Positions 6,657-14,603 of a stretch of DNA of 22,398 nucleotides are shown in pieces; the stretch's first letter is position 1; each line of letters starts with the position of its first letter. Origin of the DNA: Clostridia bacterium. GTDB taxonomy: Bacteria; Bacillota_A; Clostridia; Christensenellales; Aristaeellaceae. The stretch covers positions 1 to 22,398 of the forward strand of contig JAFWYA010000001.1 of the NCBI GenBank assembly GCA_017517815.1, in the 5' to 3' direction. The notes below the pieces were generated by a model. That model was not told the DNA's origin and made no database searches. It saw only the letters and a list, made by a program, of their open reading frames with translations. The position numbers were made by a program, and so were the translations under genes.

Positions 6657-7676
6657 TTACAGTTCGATGGGGCCGGCAAAGTCAACGTCGGCGCCGCAGG
6701 CAGCCATCACAAGGCGCTGCAGGCGCGCCTCGTAGGCGTAGTCGAAGGGGTTTTGCATGTCGCCGCGCACGCAGGCTGCGAACTCGGTCATCATTTCGTC
6801 GTAGCGGCCGCTGAAGTAGCCGGGGAATACGTCAAATTTGCTGTCGCTCCAGTCGAGGCCCTTGGCGCGTTCGAGGGTGGCTTCCTTCACCTGAGTGGGG
6901 CATTCCAGCGGGCGTACCTCGATGGTGCCCTTGGTGCCGCACACCACCAGATGGCGGCGGTTGTAGCCGTTGACCTCGGCGGCGTTGACGCGCACGGTGG
7001 CCACGCCGTGGGGATAAACCATGGCGGCAAAGCCGTTGTCGGGGGCCTTCACGCCGTCGGCCATGGTGGAGCACATCTGGGGAATGATCTTCTCCGGCAC
7101 GCCGGCGATCTGGTAGATCATGTCGATGAGATGGCAGCCAAGGAAGAACATCATGCCGCCGGGGAAGCGGTTGAGCCAGTCGCGCTTTTCAGCGGGATGG
7201 CGAACGCCCATCGAAGTTTCGATGCTGGCGATGTCGCCCAGCTCGCCGCTGCGGACTTTTTTGAGGATATACTTCATGGCCGGGTTGTAGCGGTACATGT
7301 AGCCGGTCTGGAACACAAGGCCTTTTTCCTTAGCCTTCTGGAGCATTTTTTCAAGGCGGGCGCAGTCGGTGCCGGCGGGTTTGTCCATATGAACGTGCCA
7401 GCCCTTTTCGATGCACTTTTCAGCGTCTTCCAGGGCGCGCAGCTCGTCGCCCTCCACCAGTGCGCAGTCGATGTTTTCCAGCGCGAACAGCTCTTCTTCG
7501 CTCATCCACGGAAGACCGGCATAGGCGGGCTGATTTTCCACGCGTTTGCGGTCGCTTTCGCAGGGCTCGCACACGCCCACAACTTCGTACAGATCGGGGA
7601 ATTTTCGTACTGTTTCAAGGGTGAGTCCGCTGTGGTCATGGGCAACGCCAAAATGGACGACCCGAAGCTTTCTCAT
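6657..7676 (-). CDS. Gfo/Idh/MocA-family oxidoreductase
   Basis: This 339-residue NAD(P)-dependent oxidoreductase has a Rossmann domain over about residues 1-120 and an alpha/beta substrate domain after it. The nucleotide-binding start VVHFGVAHDHSG departs from the usual GxGxxG, as in the subgroup with an AHDHS motif. The catalytic lysine lies in HMDKPAGT (Lys99), where EKP is more usual. GCHLIDMIYQ supplies the typical His/Asp substrate-site motif. The ATG at 7676 is preferred over a GTG at 7685, which sits directly against the weak AAAGAGAG ribosome site. The family oxidises sugars, inositols or glycosides. The gene is divergent from an AraC regulator and upstream of the importer, pointing to sugar or glycoside oxidation. 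No T-rich terminator follows, so readthrough into the importer is possible. Confidence 0.85.
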   Translation of the reverse strand: MRKLRVVHFGVAHDHSGLTLETVRKFPDLYEVVGVCEPCESDRKRVENQPAYAGLPWMSEEELFALENIDCALVEGDELRALEDAEKCIEKGWHVHMDKPAGTDCARLEKMLQKAKEKGLVFQTGYMYRYNPAMKYILKKVRSGELGDIASIETSMGVRHPAEKRDWLNRFPGGMMFFLGCHLIDMIYQIAGVPEKIIPQMCSTMADGVKAPDNGFAAMVYPHGVATVRVNAAEVNGYNRRHLVVCGTKGTIEVRPLECPTQVKEATLERAKGLDWSDSKFDVFPGYFSGRYDEMMTEFAACVRGDMQNPFDYAYEARLQRLVMAACGADVDFAGPIEL

Positions 7677-7703
7677 GAGGTTCACACTCTCTTTGGCATT
7701 TTT

Positions 7704-7712
7704 CGAACCTGA
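7704..7712 (+). promoter_or_regulatory. Third copy of the CGAACCTGA element
   Basis: The 9-mer CGAACCTGA is identical to the minus-strand copy at 6634-6642 upstream of the importer. It lies about 30 bases from the start of the oxidoreductase gene and 100 bases upstream of the AraC gene, a natural place for an autoregulatory operator. Confidence 0.4.
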
Positions 7713-7735
7713 ATAGACAAATATATCTTAGCATC

Positions 7736-7764
7736 TTGCAGGCGTTTTCAAAACATGCTATTAT
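7736..7764 (+). promoter_or_regulatory. Promoter of the first AraC regulator
   Basis: TTGCAG (7736-7741) and TATTAT (7759-7764) with a 17-base spacer precede the AraC gene. Transcription would start near 7771. The opposite strand of the same intergenic region offers only weak promoter candidates for the oxidoreductase gene. Confidence 0.6.
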
Positions 7765-7807
7765 GCTGAATACCGGAACGATTCTACTGTACATCAGGAG
7801 GAAGATC

Positions 7808-8677
7808 ATGGCAAACGTACGTTGGGGCGACCGTACTGTAGATACCGAAGCTGTGAGCAGCCAGCTGTATATCACCCTCTATGACGCCCAGCATTACCGC
7901 CTGAGCAAAGAGCATCACATGGACTACACCCAGCGCGGAAAGATGTTTACCAGCTTTTGTATCATCCTGAAGGGGCATGCGAGATTTGATACCAGCGAAG
8001 GCCCCATCGACTGCAGCCCGGGCGACTTTATCTACATGCCCGACGACGAGCGCTATGCCAGCCACTGGCACGGCGAACCGGAAATTGATTTCGTCAGCCT
8101 GTTCTTCCGCTTTTCGGCGGGCAGCATCGCAAGCTTTGTCTACGACCAGCCCACCAGCAACATGCCGCTGGACAAGCGGTTCAGCTTTCAGAAGGTGGAG
8201 GCGCTGGGCGGCTTTGCCATGCGCGAGGACATGGAGGCTGTTTTGCGCGAATATCTGGGCAGCCCCGAAGAGCGCATCATGGCTCAGTCGAGGCTGTACC
8301 GCATACTGGCTTTGGCCTATCCGCACCTGAAGCGCAGGCAGGCAGAAAGCATACCACCTTCCATCCGCCCTGCGGTGGACTACATCATGCAGCACCGCGA
8401 GGGCAATGAGAAGGTGGCATTTTATGCAGGGCTGTGTCATTTGAGCGAGTCGCGGTTTTACAACCTTTTCTCCACTCATATGAACTATACGCCCATTGAA
8501 TACCGCAACCTGCTGCGCGCCTATCAGGCGGCGGGGCTGCTGCTGGATACGAACCTGTCGGTGGAGGAGATCTCAAACCGGCTGGGGTTTGAGTCGCCGG
8601 AATACTTCAGGCGCATTTTCAAGCGGTACTACGGGCATTCGCCCAGCCAGTTCCGCAAGTACCGTCATCATATCTGA
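7808..8677 (+). CDS. AraC-family transcriptional regulator
   Basis: The 289-residue regulator has an N-terminal cupin-like sensor domain; the segment GDFIYMPDDERYASHWHGEP is the typical turn of AraC ligand-binding barrels. The C-terminus (about 190-289) contains two helix-turn-helix motifs, with the signature FESPEYFRRIFKRYYGHSPSQFRKYR. The first helix pair, AFYAGLCHLSESRFYNLFSTHM, is also recognisable. The start is the ATG at 7808, preceded by AGGAGGAAGATC; upstream in-frame starts lie at or before the promoter. The gene is divergent from the Gfo/Idh/MocA oxidoreductase and convergent with the MDR dehydrogenase, whose stop overlaps its own by 10 bases. It probably senses a sugar and controls the oxidoreductase and importer through the AACCTGA elements; that link is inference. 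Confidence 0.9.
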   Translation: MANVRWGDRTVDTEAVSSQLYITLYDAQHYRLSKEHHMDYTQRGKMFTSFCIILKGHARFDTSEGPIDCSPGDFIYMPDDERYASHWHGEPEIDFVSLFFRFSAGSIASFVYDQPTSNMPLDKRFSFQKVEALGGFAMREDMEAVLREYLGSPEERIMAQSRLYRILALAYPHLKRRQAESIPPSIRPAVDYIMQHREGNEKVAFYAGLCHLSESRFYNLFSTHMNYTPIEYRNLLRAYQAAGLLLDTNLSVEEISNRLGFESPEYFRRIFKRYYGHSPSQFRKYRHHI

Positions 8678-9684
8678 GACCAGTCAAACTGCACCACGGG
8701 GAAGTTCTTTTCGTGCACCAGACGGTGGAAGATCTCGCCGCACTCGGCGGGGGAATGCACTTCGCAGATCAGGTCGTCCAGGTTCAGGCGGCCGGCGGCA
8801 TGCAGGCGAAGCAGCGCCATGATGTCGTCGTGGTCGGTCCAAAGACCGGCGGAGGATTCGACCTTCGGGCGGGCCATGGTGTGCGCGCCGATGAGCACGA
8901 TTCCCGGCCCGTGCACCTTGTGGTAGTAGTCGATCATAAAGTCGGAGTGGCGGGTGCAGCCAAGCAGCGCCACGCGGCCCATGCGGGCCATGCAGTCAAG
9001 CGCGTTGTCAAGCGCGCGGGCCACGCCGGTAACTTCCACGCACACGTTCACGCCGCCGTGGGTAACTTCCTTCACCTTCTGGGCAAAGCCTTCCTCGGTG
9101 GGGTCAAAGGCGTAGTCAGCGCCCAGCTTGAGGGCGATCTCGCGCTTTTCAGCGACGGGGTCGACCGCGATGACCGGCACAGCACCGGCAGCGCGCAAAA
9201 GCTGAATGGCGATCTGGCCCAGAATGCCCAGACCCATCACCATGCCGCTTTCGCCAAACTCCAGACGGCACTTGCGCAGTGCAGACATGGGAAACGTTCC
9301 GATCAGCGCCATCGAGGCAGCCTGAAGGGACGTTTTTTCACTTTCGATAAGATGCACGTTCTTTTCGGGCAGCACGGAATATTTGGTGTGCTTGCCCCAC
9401 GCGCCCACCACGCGGTCGCCGGGCTTGACGGTGCTGACGGCAGCGCCCACTTCCTTCACGATGCCTGCCGCGCTGTAGCCGCAGATGCGGGGGAAGTGCG
9501 CCTCGGTGTTGTTGTCGTTTACGCTCACGTTGGGGTCGCCGCCCACGTTGGCGCGCTCGGTGCCGTTGGAAATGGTGGTGTAGGCCACTTCGATCAGCAC
9601 GTCATTTTCGCCCAGGGGCTTGACGTCCAGAGGGAGGAGCTCGGCGGTGTCCTTTTTGGTGAAAACGATGGTCGGGCTTTGCAT
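8668..9684 (-). CDS. MDR-family (zinc-type alcohol dehydrogenase-like) oxidoreductase
   Basis: This 338-residue protein belongs to the medium-chain dehydrogenase/reductase superfamily. It has a GroES-like N-terminal half (PRICGYSAAGIVKEVGAAVS, KPGDRVVGAWGKHTKY) and a Rossmann domain with MGLGILGQIAIQLLRAAGA. The cysteine that binds catalytic zinc in classical enzymes is absent: the corresponding segment reads ISNGTERANV. It may therefore be zinc-independent or use a different ligand set. The ATG at 9684 follows AGGAGG at about 10 bases. It is a single-gene unit with its own promoter, divergent from the glycosidase pair. Oxidation or reduction of a sugar or polyol is likely from context; the substrate is unknown. 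Confidence 0.85.
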   Translation of the reverse strand: MQSPTIVFTKKDTAELLPLDVKPLGENDVLIEVAYTTISNGTERANVGGDPNVSVNDNNTEAHFPRICGYSAAGIVKEVGAAVSTVKPGDRVVGAWGKHTKYSVLPEKNVHLIESEKTSLQAASMALIGTFPMSALRKCRLEFGESGMVMGLGILGQIAIQLLRAAGAVPVIAVDPVAEKREIALKLGADYAFDPTEEGFAQKVKEVTHGGVNVCVEVTGVARALDNALDCMARMGRVALLGCTRHSDFMIDYYHKVHGPGIVLIGAHTMARPKVESSAGLWTDHDDIMALLRLHAAGRLNLDDLICEVHSPAECGEIFHRLVHEKNFPVVQFDWSQI

Positions 9685-9737
9685 ATGAAAAACCTCCTGA
9701 ATGATGTTCATGGGGAAAACAGCTTTTCTGCGCCCTT

Positions 9738-9766
9738 ATTGTACAGCCTGCCGGCTGTTTTGACAA
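9738..9766 (-). promoter_or_regulatory. Promoter of the MDR dehydrogenase gene
   Basis: On the minus strand TTGTCA (9761-9766) and TACAAT (9738-9743) are 17 bases apart, about 55 bases upstream of the start codon. Confidence 0.75.
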
Positions 9767-9811
9767 GGCTGATTCTGTCTAAAAGCAGAACGATCGTCCT
9801 GTTTTCCTGGC

Positions 9812-9841
9812 TTGACGGCGCACATCGATTCAGTGTATAAT
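9812..9841 (+). promoter_or_regulatory. Promoter of the tandem glycosidase operon
   Basis: TTGACG (9812-9817) and a perfect TATAAT (9836-9841) are separated by 18 bases. The start would be near 9848, leaving a leader of about 65 bases before the ATG at 9915. The region between this and the divergent MDR promoter is about 45 bases, enough for one shared operator. Confidence 0.8.
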
Positions 9842-9914
9842 GAACATAATTTTCGGCTTGTTTTGTCAACTGCATACTTTCATTACGCCCTGCTTTGAAA
9901 AGGAGAGGAATACC

Positions 9915-12164
9915 ATGTATCAATCCAGACTGCATGCCACCAACGGGATCATCTCCATCGCCGTGGACGCGCTCAGCGGCGAGGTGCTTGAATTTGTGCG
10001 CGAAAGCACCTGGGACAACGTGACCAAAAACCATGTCAGAAACACATGGAGCCTGTTTGACGCCGTGGTGCATACCGAGGCCGGCAACAAGAGATTGCAC
10101 GCGCCGCGCTATCTGGATGTGCGCGCAAACGCCGCGCTCACCCCTGTGATCCAAATCGACCAGCAGGAAAAGAGCGCCACCGTCACCATCGACTTCCCCG
10201 GCCTGGTGCTGCACTCCACCAAAGAGGGCGTGGAAAAGATCAAGGCAGGCGAGGCCAGCATTGAACCCGTCGACATCAAGGTGGGCATCCCGGTGGATAT
10301 GAGCGCGCGCGTGGTGATCGAGCTGCCCGAAGGCGACTGCCGAAGCAAGTGGCGCATGAGTCTTACCAACAACACCGACTGGGAGGTCGACACCGTCGCG
10401 TTCCCCGCCATCGACGGCATGTGGCTGGGCGACAGCTGGGAGGACGACGTGCTGGTGTACCCGCGCTTTGCGGGCTGGCAGATCGTCAACCCCACCCAAA
10501 AGCTGGCCGCCGACGCCCAGCGCATCGTGTGGAAGTGGCAGGAGTACCAGTATACCTACCATCTCAACGAGGCCACCGGCGCCAAGGACGACCGCGGCGC
10601 GTATGTGATGCACCTGCCCTACAGCGGCGCTGCTTCCATGATGTGGATGGATCTGTACGATCCTACTGAAAAAACCGGCCTGTACATCACCTGCCGCACC
10701 AGCGGCACGCATATGATGGGCCTGCGCGCCGAAAGCTTCGGCGAAACCAGCCCCGGTACCGGCATGGCCATTCTGCATGAGACCTGCCTTGAAAAGGGCA
10801 CGTGGGAAAGCGAGGAGTGCGTGTTTGCCTTCCACGAGGGCGACTGGCACTGGGCTGCGGATGAATACCGCACCTGGTTTGAAAGCGTGCACGAGCCCAT
10901 CCCGCAGACCCACCGCCCCAAGTGGTTTATGGAAAGCGCCGGTTTGATGGCCCACTACGACTTCCAGTATCAGGGCGGCGGCATTGTGCACAAGTACAAG
11001 GATATTCCGCACATCTACGATCTGGCGCATGAGATGGGTTTCAACCACCTGCTGCTTTCCGGCTGGAACCGCGACGGCTTTGACTTTGGCTTCCCGCATT
11101 ATGAAACCAACCCCAACCTGGGCACCGAGCAGGAGCTCAAGGACGCTCTGGCGGAGGTGAAGGCCAAGGGCGGCCACGTGGCGTTCTACATCAACTCTCG
11201 CCTGTGCAACACCGGCTTTGAGGACGAGCAGGAAAACCTTGTAAAGTTTGCCATCCAGAACCGCGACGGCAGCCGCTTCCAGGAAAAGTACGGCGCGGCG
11301 GATGTGACCTTTGCCTCCATGTGCATCAACTCCAACTGGCGCAAGCAGCTGCTGGATACCGTCAACTACCTCACCCATGAGATCGGCGCGGACAGCATGT
11401 ACCTCGACCAGCTGGCCATGGCCAGCTCCGTCAAGTGCTACAACCCCGAGCACGAGCACGGCCACATCCGCAACAACTGGAACGAGGGCTATACCAAGCT
11501 GATCAGTGAAATGATCGCCGATTACGACCCTGAAGGCATGGCGCTGATCTACGAGGGCAATAACGACGTGTTCGGCCGCGGCGCATCCGCCCAGCTGATG
11601 ACCACCCTCGGCGGCCCGTTCAAGGGCGCTGTGCCGGAGGTATACCGCTATACCTTCCCCGATCAGGTGCTGACCGACATGATGAACCCGCGCCGCAACT
11701 CCGCCATGCGCCCCGAGCATGTGGCCCGCAAGTCCACCATGTTCCTCTACCGCGCGTTCGTGTGCGGCATGTATTTCTGGTGCTACGACCTTGAGTGGGA
11801 CAACACCTGGCGCCGCGACCCCGAGCAGTACGAGCGCCTCAAAAAGACCGTGGCGCTTCGCGTGAAGTGGCTGAAAACCTACGGCTTTGGCACCTTCCGC
11901 GACAACGTGGGCATCGTGAGCGCGCCGGCTGATTTCATGATCAAGCGCTACGAGATCGAAAACGGCACCCTCATCGCCGCCGCCAGCGACAAGGGCAATT
12001 TCAGCGGCGAAGTGAGCGTTGTGTGGGACAAGAGCGAAGCGAAGATCGAGGCCCGCCTCTACGGCGACGAGGAAAACGCCGTCGAGCTGCCCTGCACTGT
12101 GGAAAACGGCGCTGTTACCTTCCAGCTGCCCGAAACCGAGCTGGCTGTGATCGTGATTCGCTAA
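9915..12164 (+). CDS. Putative TIM-barrel glycoside hydrolase, DUF6259-like (copy 1)
   Basis: This 749-residue protein resembles the poorly characterised DUF6259 group. By inspection it has an N-terminal beta-sandwich (about 1-330), a TIM-barrel-like centre (about 335-650) and a small C-terminal beta domain ending VIVIR. The barrel contains strands ending in acidic residues: Asp387 in GWNRDGFDFGFPHYE, Asp498 in SMYLDQLAM and Glu547 in LIYEGNND. Asp498 and Glu547 are candidates for catalysis; this is inference from retaining alpha-glycosidase barrels. There is no signal peptide, so the enzyme is cytosolic. The ATG at 9915 is preceded by AGGAGAGG; an upstream in-frame start at 9840 overlaps the promoter. 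It is 13 bases from a close paralogue with the same first 42 residues. The fold assignment is moderately sure, the substrate unknown. Confidence 0.65.
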   Translation: MYQSRLHATNGIISIAVDALSGEVLEFVRESTWDNVTKNHVRNTWSLFDAVVHTEAGNKRLHAPRYLDVRANAALTPVIQIDQQEKSATVTIDFPGLVLHSTKEGVEKIKAGEASIEPVDIKVGIPVDMSARVVIELPEGDCRSKWRMSLTNNTDWEVDTVAFPAIDGMWLGDSWEDDVLVYPRFAGWQIVNPTQKLAADAQRIVWKWQEYQYTYHLNEATGAKDDRGAYVMHLPYSGAASMMWMDLYDPTEKTGLYITCRTSGTHMMGLRAESFGETSPGTGMAILHETCLEKGTWESEECVFAFHEGDWHWAADEYRTWFESVHEPIPQTHRPKWFMESAGLMAHYDFQYQGGGIVHKYKDIPHIYDLAHEMGFNHLLLSGWNRDGFDFGFPHYETNPNLGTEQELKDALAEVKAKGGHVAFYINSRLCNTGFEDEQENLVKFAIQNRDGSRFQEKYGAADVTFASMCINSNWRKQLLDTVNYLTHEIGADSMYLDQLAMASSVKCYNPEHEHGHIRNNWNEGYTKLISEMIADYDPEGMALIYEGNNDVFGRGASAQLMTTLGGPFKGAVPEVYRYTFPDQVLTDMMNPRRNSAMRPEHVARKSTMFLYRAFVCGMYFWCYDLEWDNTWRRDPEQYERLKKTVALRVKWLKTYGFGTFRDNVGIVSAPADFMIKRYEIENGTLIAAASDKGNFSGEVSVVWDKSEAKIEARLYGDEENAVELPCTVENGAVTFQLPETELAVIVIR

Positions 12165-12177
12165 AGGAGAAAAACAC

Positions 12178-14424
12178 ATGTACCAATCCAGACTGCACGC
12201 CACCAACGGGATCATTTCCATCGCCGTGGACGCGCTCAGCGGCGAGGTGCTGGAATTTGTGCGCGAAAGCACGTGGGACAACGTGACCAAAAACCACGTT
12301 CGTCAGACGTGGAGCCTTTTTGACGCGGTGGTGCACACCGAGGCGGGCGACAAGAGATTGCACGCGCCCCGCTATCTGGACGTGAGGGCCAACGCCGCCC
12401 TCACGCCCGTGATCACCATCGACCAGCGCGAAGGCAGCGCCACCGTCGCCATCGACTTCCCCGGCCTTGTGCTGCACTCCACAAAGAATGGCATTGCCTC
12501 TGCCAAGGTGGGCGCTGCGGGCATCGACCCGGTGGATATCAAGGTGGGGATCCCTGTGGACATGAGCGCGCGCATCGTGATCGAACTGCCCGAAAACGAG
12601 TGCCGAAGCCTTTGGCGCATGAGCCTCACCAACAACACCGGCTGGGAGGTCGACACCGTTGCGTTTCCTGCCATCGACGGCATGTGGCTGGGCGACACCT
12701 GGGAGGACGACGTGCTGGTATACCCGCACTTTGCGGGCCGCAAAATCGCCAACCCCACCCGCGAGCTGGCCCAGCCCAAGCAGATCATCAACTGGAAATG
12801 GCAGGAGTACCACAAGCGCCGTCAGAACAACGTGGGCGTGGGCGTGGCCGACGACCGGGGCGCGTATGTGATGCGCATGCCGTATTCCGGCTCTGCCTCC
12901 ATGCTGTGGCTGGATCTGTACGACCCCACTGAAAACACGGGTCTGTACATCACCTGCCGCACCACGGGCGACCACATGATGGGCCTGCGTGCCGAATCCT
13001 TCGGCGAAACCAACCCCGGCATGGGTCTGGCCATTCTGCATGAAACCTGCCTTGAACAGGGCACGTGGGAAAGCGAAGAATGCGTGTTTGCCTTCCACGA
13101 GGGCGACTGGCACTGGGCGGCGGACGACTACCGCACGTGGTTTGAAAGCGTGCACGAGCCCATGCCGCAGACGCACAGGCCGAAGTGGTTCATGGAAAGC
13201 GCGGGACTGATGGCGCATTACGACTTCCAGTATCAGGGCGGAGGCATCGTGCATACGTTCAAGGACATTCCGCACCTGTACGACATGGCGCAGGAGATGG
13301 GCTTCAATCATCTGCTTCTGGCCGGGTGGAACCGCGACGGCTTTGACTACGGCTTCCCGCATTACGAGGTCAACCCCCTGCTGGGTGCCGAGCAGGACCT
13401 GAAGGATGCGCTGGCGCAGGTGAAGGCCCGCGGCGGTCACGTGGCGTTCTACATCAACTCGCGCCTGTGCAACGTGGGTTTTGAAGACCAGCAGGAAAAC
13501 CTTGAAAAGTTTGCCATCCGCAAACGCGACGGCTCGTACTATCAGGAAAAGTACGGCGCGGCGGACGTGAGCTTTGCCTCCATGTGCATCAACTCCAACT
13601 GGCGCAAGCAGCTGCTGGATACCGTCAATTACCTCACCCACGTCATCGGCGCGGACAGCATGTATCTTGACCAGCTGGCCATGGCCACCTCCATCAAGTG
13701 CTACAACGAGGATCACGAGCACGGCCACATCCGCAACGGCTGGAATGGCGGCTATGTGAAGCTGATTCGAGAAATGATCGCCGATTACGACCCCGAGGGC
13801 ATGGCGCTGATCTATGAGGGGTCCAACGACCTGTTCGGCTCCGGCGCGTCGGCCCAGCTGATCACCACGCTGATGGGCCCCTTTGGCGTGGCTCTGCCGG
13901 AAATGTACCGCTACACCTTCCCCGGTCAGGTGCTGACTGACATGATGAACCCGCGCCGCAACAGCGGCATGCGCGCAGAGCACATCGCCCGCAATTCGAC
14001 GGGCATGCTGTACCGCGCGTTTGTGTGCGGCATGTACTTCTGGTGCTATGACCTTGAGTGGGACAACAACTGGCGCAATGATCCCCAGCAGCACGAGCGG
14101 CTGAAAAAGACCGTGGCGCTGCGCGTGAAGTGGCTGAAAACCTATGGCTTCGGCACCTTCCGCGACACGGTGGGCATCGTGAGCGCGCCCGAGGGCCAGA
14201 TGGTCAAGCGCTACGACATCGAAAACGGCACGCTGATCGCTGCGGCCAACAAAAACGGCGCGCTCAGCGGCGAAGTGACCGTGAAATGGCACAAGCCGCA
14301 GGCCGCAGCGGAAATGCTGGTTTACGGCAGCGGCGAGATCGTGCCTGTGCCCTGCACCGTCGAAGACGACTGCGTGACCGTCAGCCTGCCCGAAGCGGAG
14401 CTTGCGGTGATCGTGATCAGATAA
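12178..14424 (+). CDS. Putative TIM-barrel glycoside hydrolase, DUF6259-like (copy 2)
   Basis: The 748-residue tandem paralogue of the preceding gene is identical by eye at roughly four residues in five and nearly colinear. The putative active-site segments are kept (Asp498 in YLDQLAM, the YEGSND equivalent of YEGNND, WNRDGFDYGFPHYE). Divergence concentrates in a loop after KWQEY (about residues 210-225), in the segment after VLHSTK (about 100-115), and near GPF (MGPFGVALPEMY against GGPFKGAVPEVY). These changes could alter substrate choice. Its ribosome site AGGAGAAAAACAC lies in the 13-base gap after copy 1, so the pair is one operon ended by a strong terminator. Like copy 1 it has no signal peptide. 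Confidence 0.65.
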   Translation: MYQSRLHATNGIISIAVDALSGEVLEFVRESTWDNVTKNHVRQTWSLFDAVVHTEAGDKRLHAPRYLDVRANAALTPVITIDQREGSATVAIDFPGLVLHSTKNGIASAKVGAAGIDPVDIKVGIPVDMSARIVIELPENECRSLWRMSLTNNTGWEVDTVAFPAIDGMWLGDTWEDDVLVYPHFAGRKIANPTRELAQPKQIINWKWQEYHKRRQNNVGVGVADDRGAYVMRMPYSGSASMLWLDLYDPTENTGLYITCRTTGDHMMGLRAESFGETNPGMGLAILHETCLEQGTWESEECVFAFHEGDWHWAADDYRTWFESVHEPMPQTHRPKWFMESAGLMAHYDFQYQGGGIVHTFKDIPHLYDMAQEMGFNHLLLAGWNRDGFDYGFPHYEVNPLLGAEQDLKDALAQVKARGGHVAFYINSRLCNVGFEDQQENLEKFAIRKRDGSYYQEKYGAADVSFASMCINSNWRKQLLDTVNYLTHVIGADSMYLDQLAMATSIKCYNEDHEHGHIRNGWNGGYVKLIREMIADYDPEGMALIYEGSNDLFGSGASAQLITTLMGPFGVALPEMYRYTFPGQVLTDMMNPRRNSGMRAEHIARNSTGMLYRAFVCGMYFWCYDLEWDNNWRNDPQQHERLKKTVALRVKWLKTYGFGTFRDTVGIVSAPEGQMVKRYDIENGTLIAAANKNGALSGEVTVKWHKPQAAAEMLVYGSGEIVPVPCTVEDDCVTVSLPEAELAVIVIR

Positions 14425-14427
14425 ATC

Positions 14428-14461
14428 AAAAAACAGGATGCGTTTTTGCATCCTGTTTTTT
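14428..14461 (+). terminator. Intrinsic terminator of the glycosidase pair
   Basis: A 9-bp perfect stem (14433-14441 with 14448-14456) plus a flanking A5/T5 extension and a 6-base loop is followed by a T-run, directly after the TAA at 14422-14424. It could also act weakly on the other strand because of the upstream A-run. Confidence 0.9.
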
Positions 14462-14465
14462 GCGT

Positions 14466-14603
14466 TCACTTTTTGGGGTCAAAGCCAAGGCACATCACGC
14501 AGGCCGCGTCGTTGACAGCGTCCGGCAGGGGCTGAATGCCGGGGGAAAGGGTTTTGTCCTTAATGGGAAAAGTCCTGCCGGAAAATGCGGCAGGACTTTT
14601 CAT
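14466..14603 (-). other. Possible 45-codon ORF or gene-end remnant after the FAD oxidoreductase
   Basis: Reading leftward, an ATG at 14601-14603 overlaps the TGA of the FAD oxidoreductase (TGATG arrangement) and opens a 45-residue frame ending at 14466. The last two thirds (PLPDAVNDAACVMCLGFDPKK) have ordinary protein composition and codon use like neighbouring genes. The first 13 codons, however, are the two arms of a perfect terminator hairpin (14568-14600). It may be a coupled small gene, a chance frame, or the 3' end of a gene whose front was deleted. No family is recognised. Confidence 0.3.
14568..14600 (-). terminator. Intrinsic terminator of the HAD/FAD oxidoreductase operon
   Basis: A 13-bp perfect stem (14568-14580 with 14588-14600) with a 7-base loop begins three bases past the stop codon. 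Both ends carry A4/T4, so the hairpin ends in TTTT on the minus strand. It also forms the first part of the short open frame described over the same bases. Confidence 0.75.

Noticed and set aside
9708..12290. Minus-strand open frame of 860 codons over the first glycosidase
   Set aside because: It is a shadow of the plus-strand gene. The translation is His/Ala/Val-rich without recognisable motifs, and the same type of frame appears opposite the paralogue.
9915..14424. The duplicated glycosidases as an assembly artefact
   Set aside because: The copies differ throughout, at synonymous and amino-acid level, including blocks of changed loops, so they are real diverged paralogues.
12115..14469. 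Minus-strand open frame of 784 codons over the second glycosidase
   Set aside because: Same reason: it mirrors the paralogue, so similarity between the two antisense frames only reflects the duplicated sense genes.
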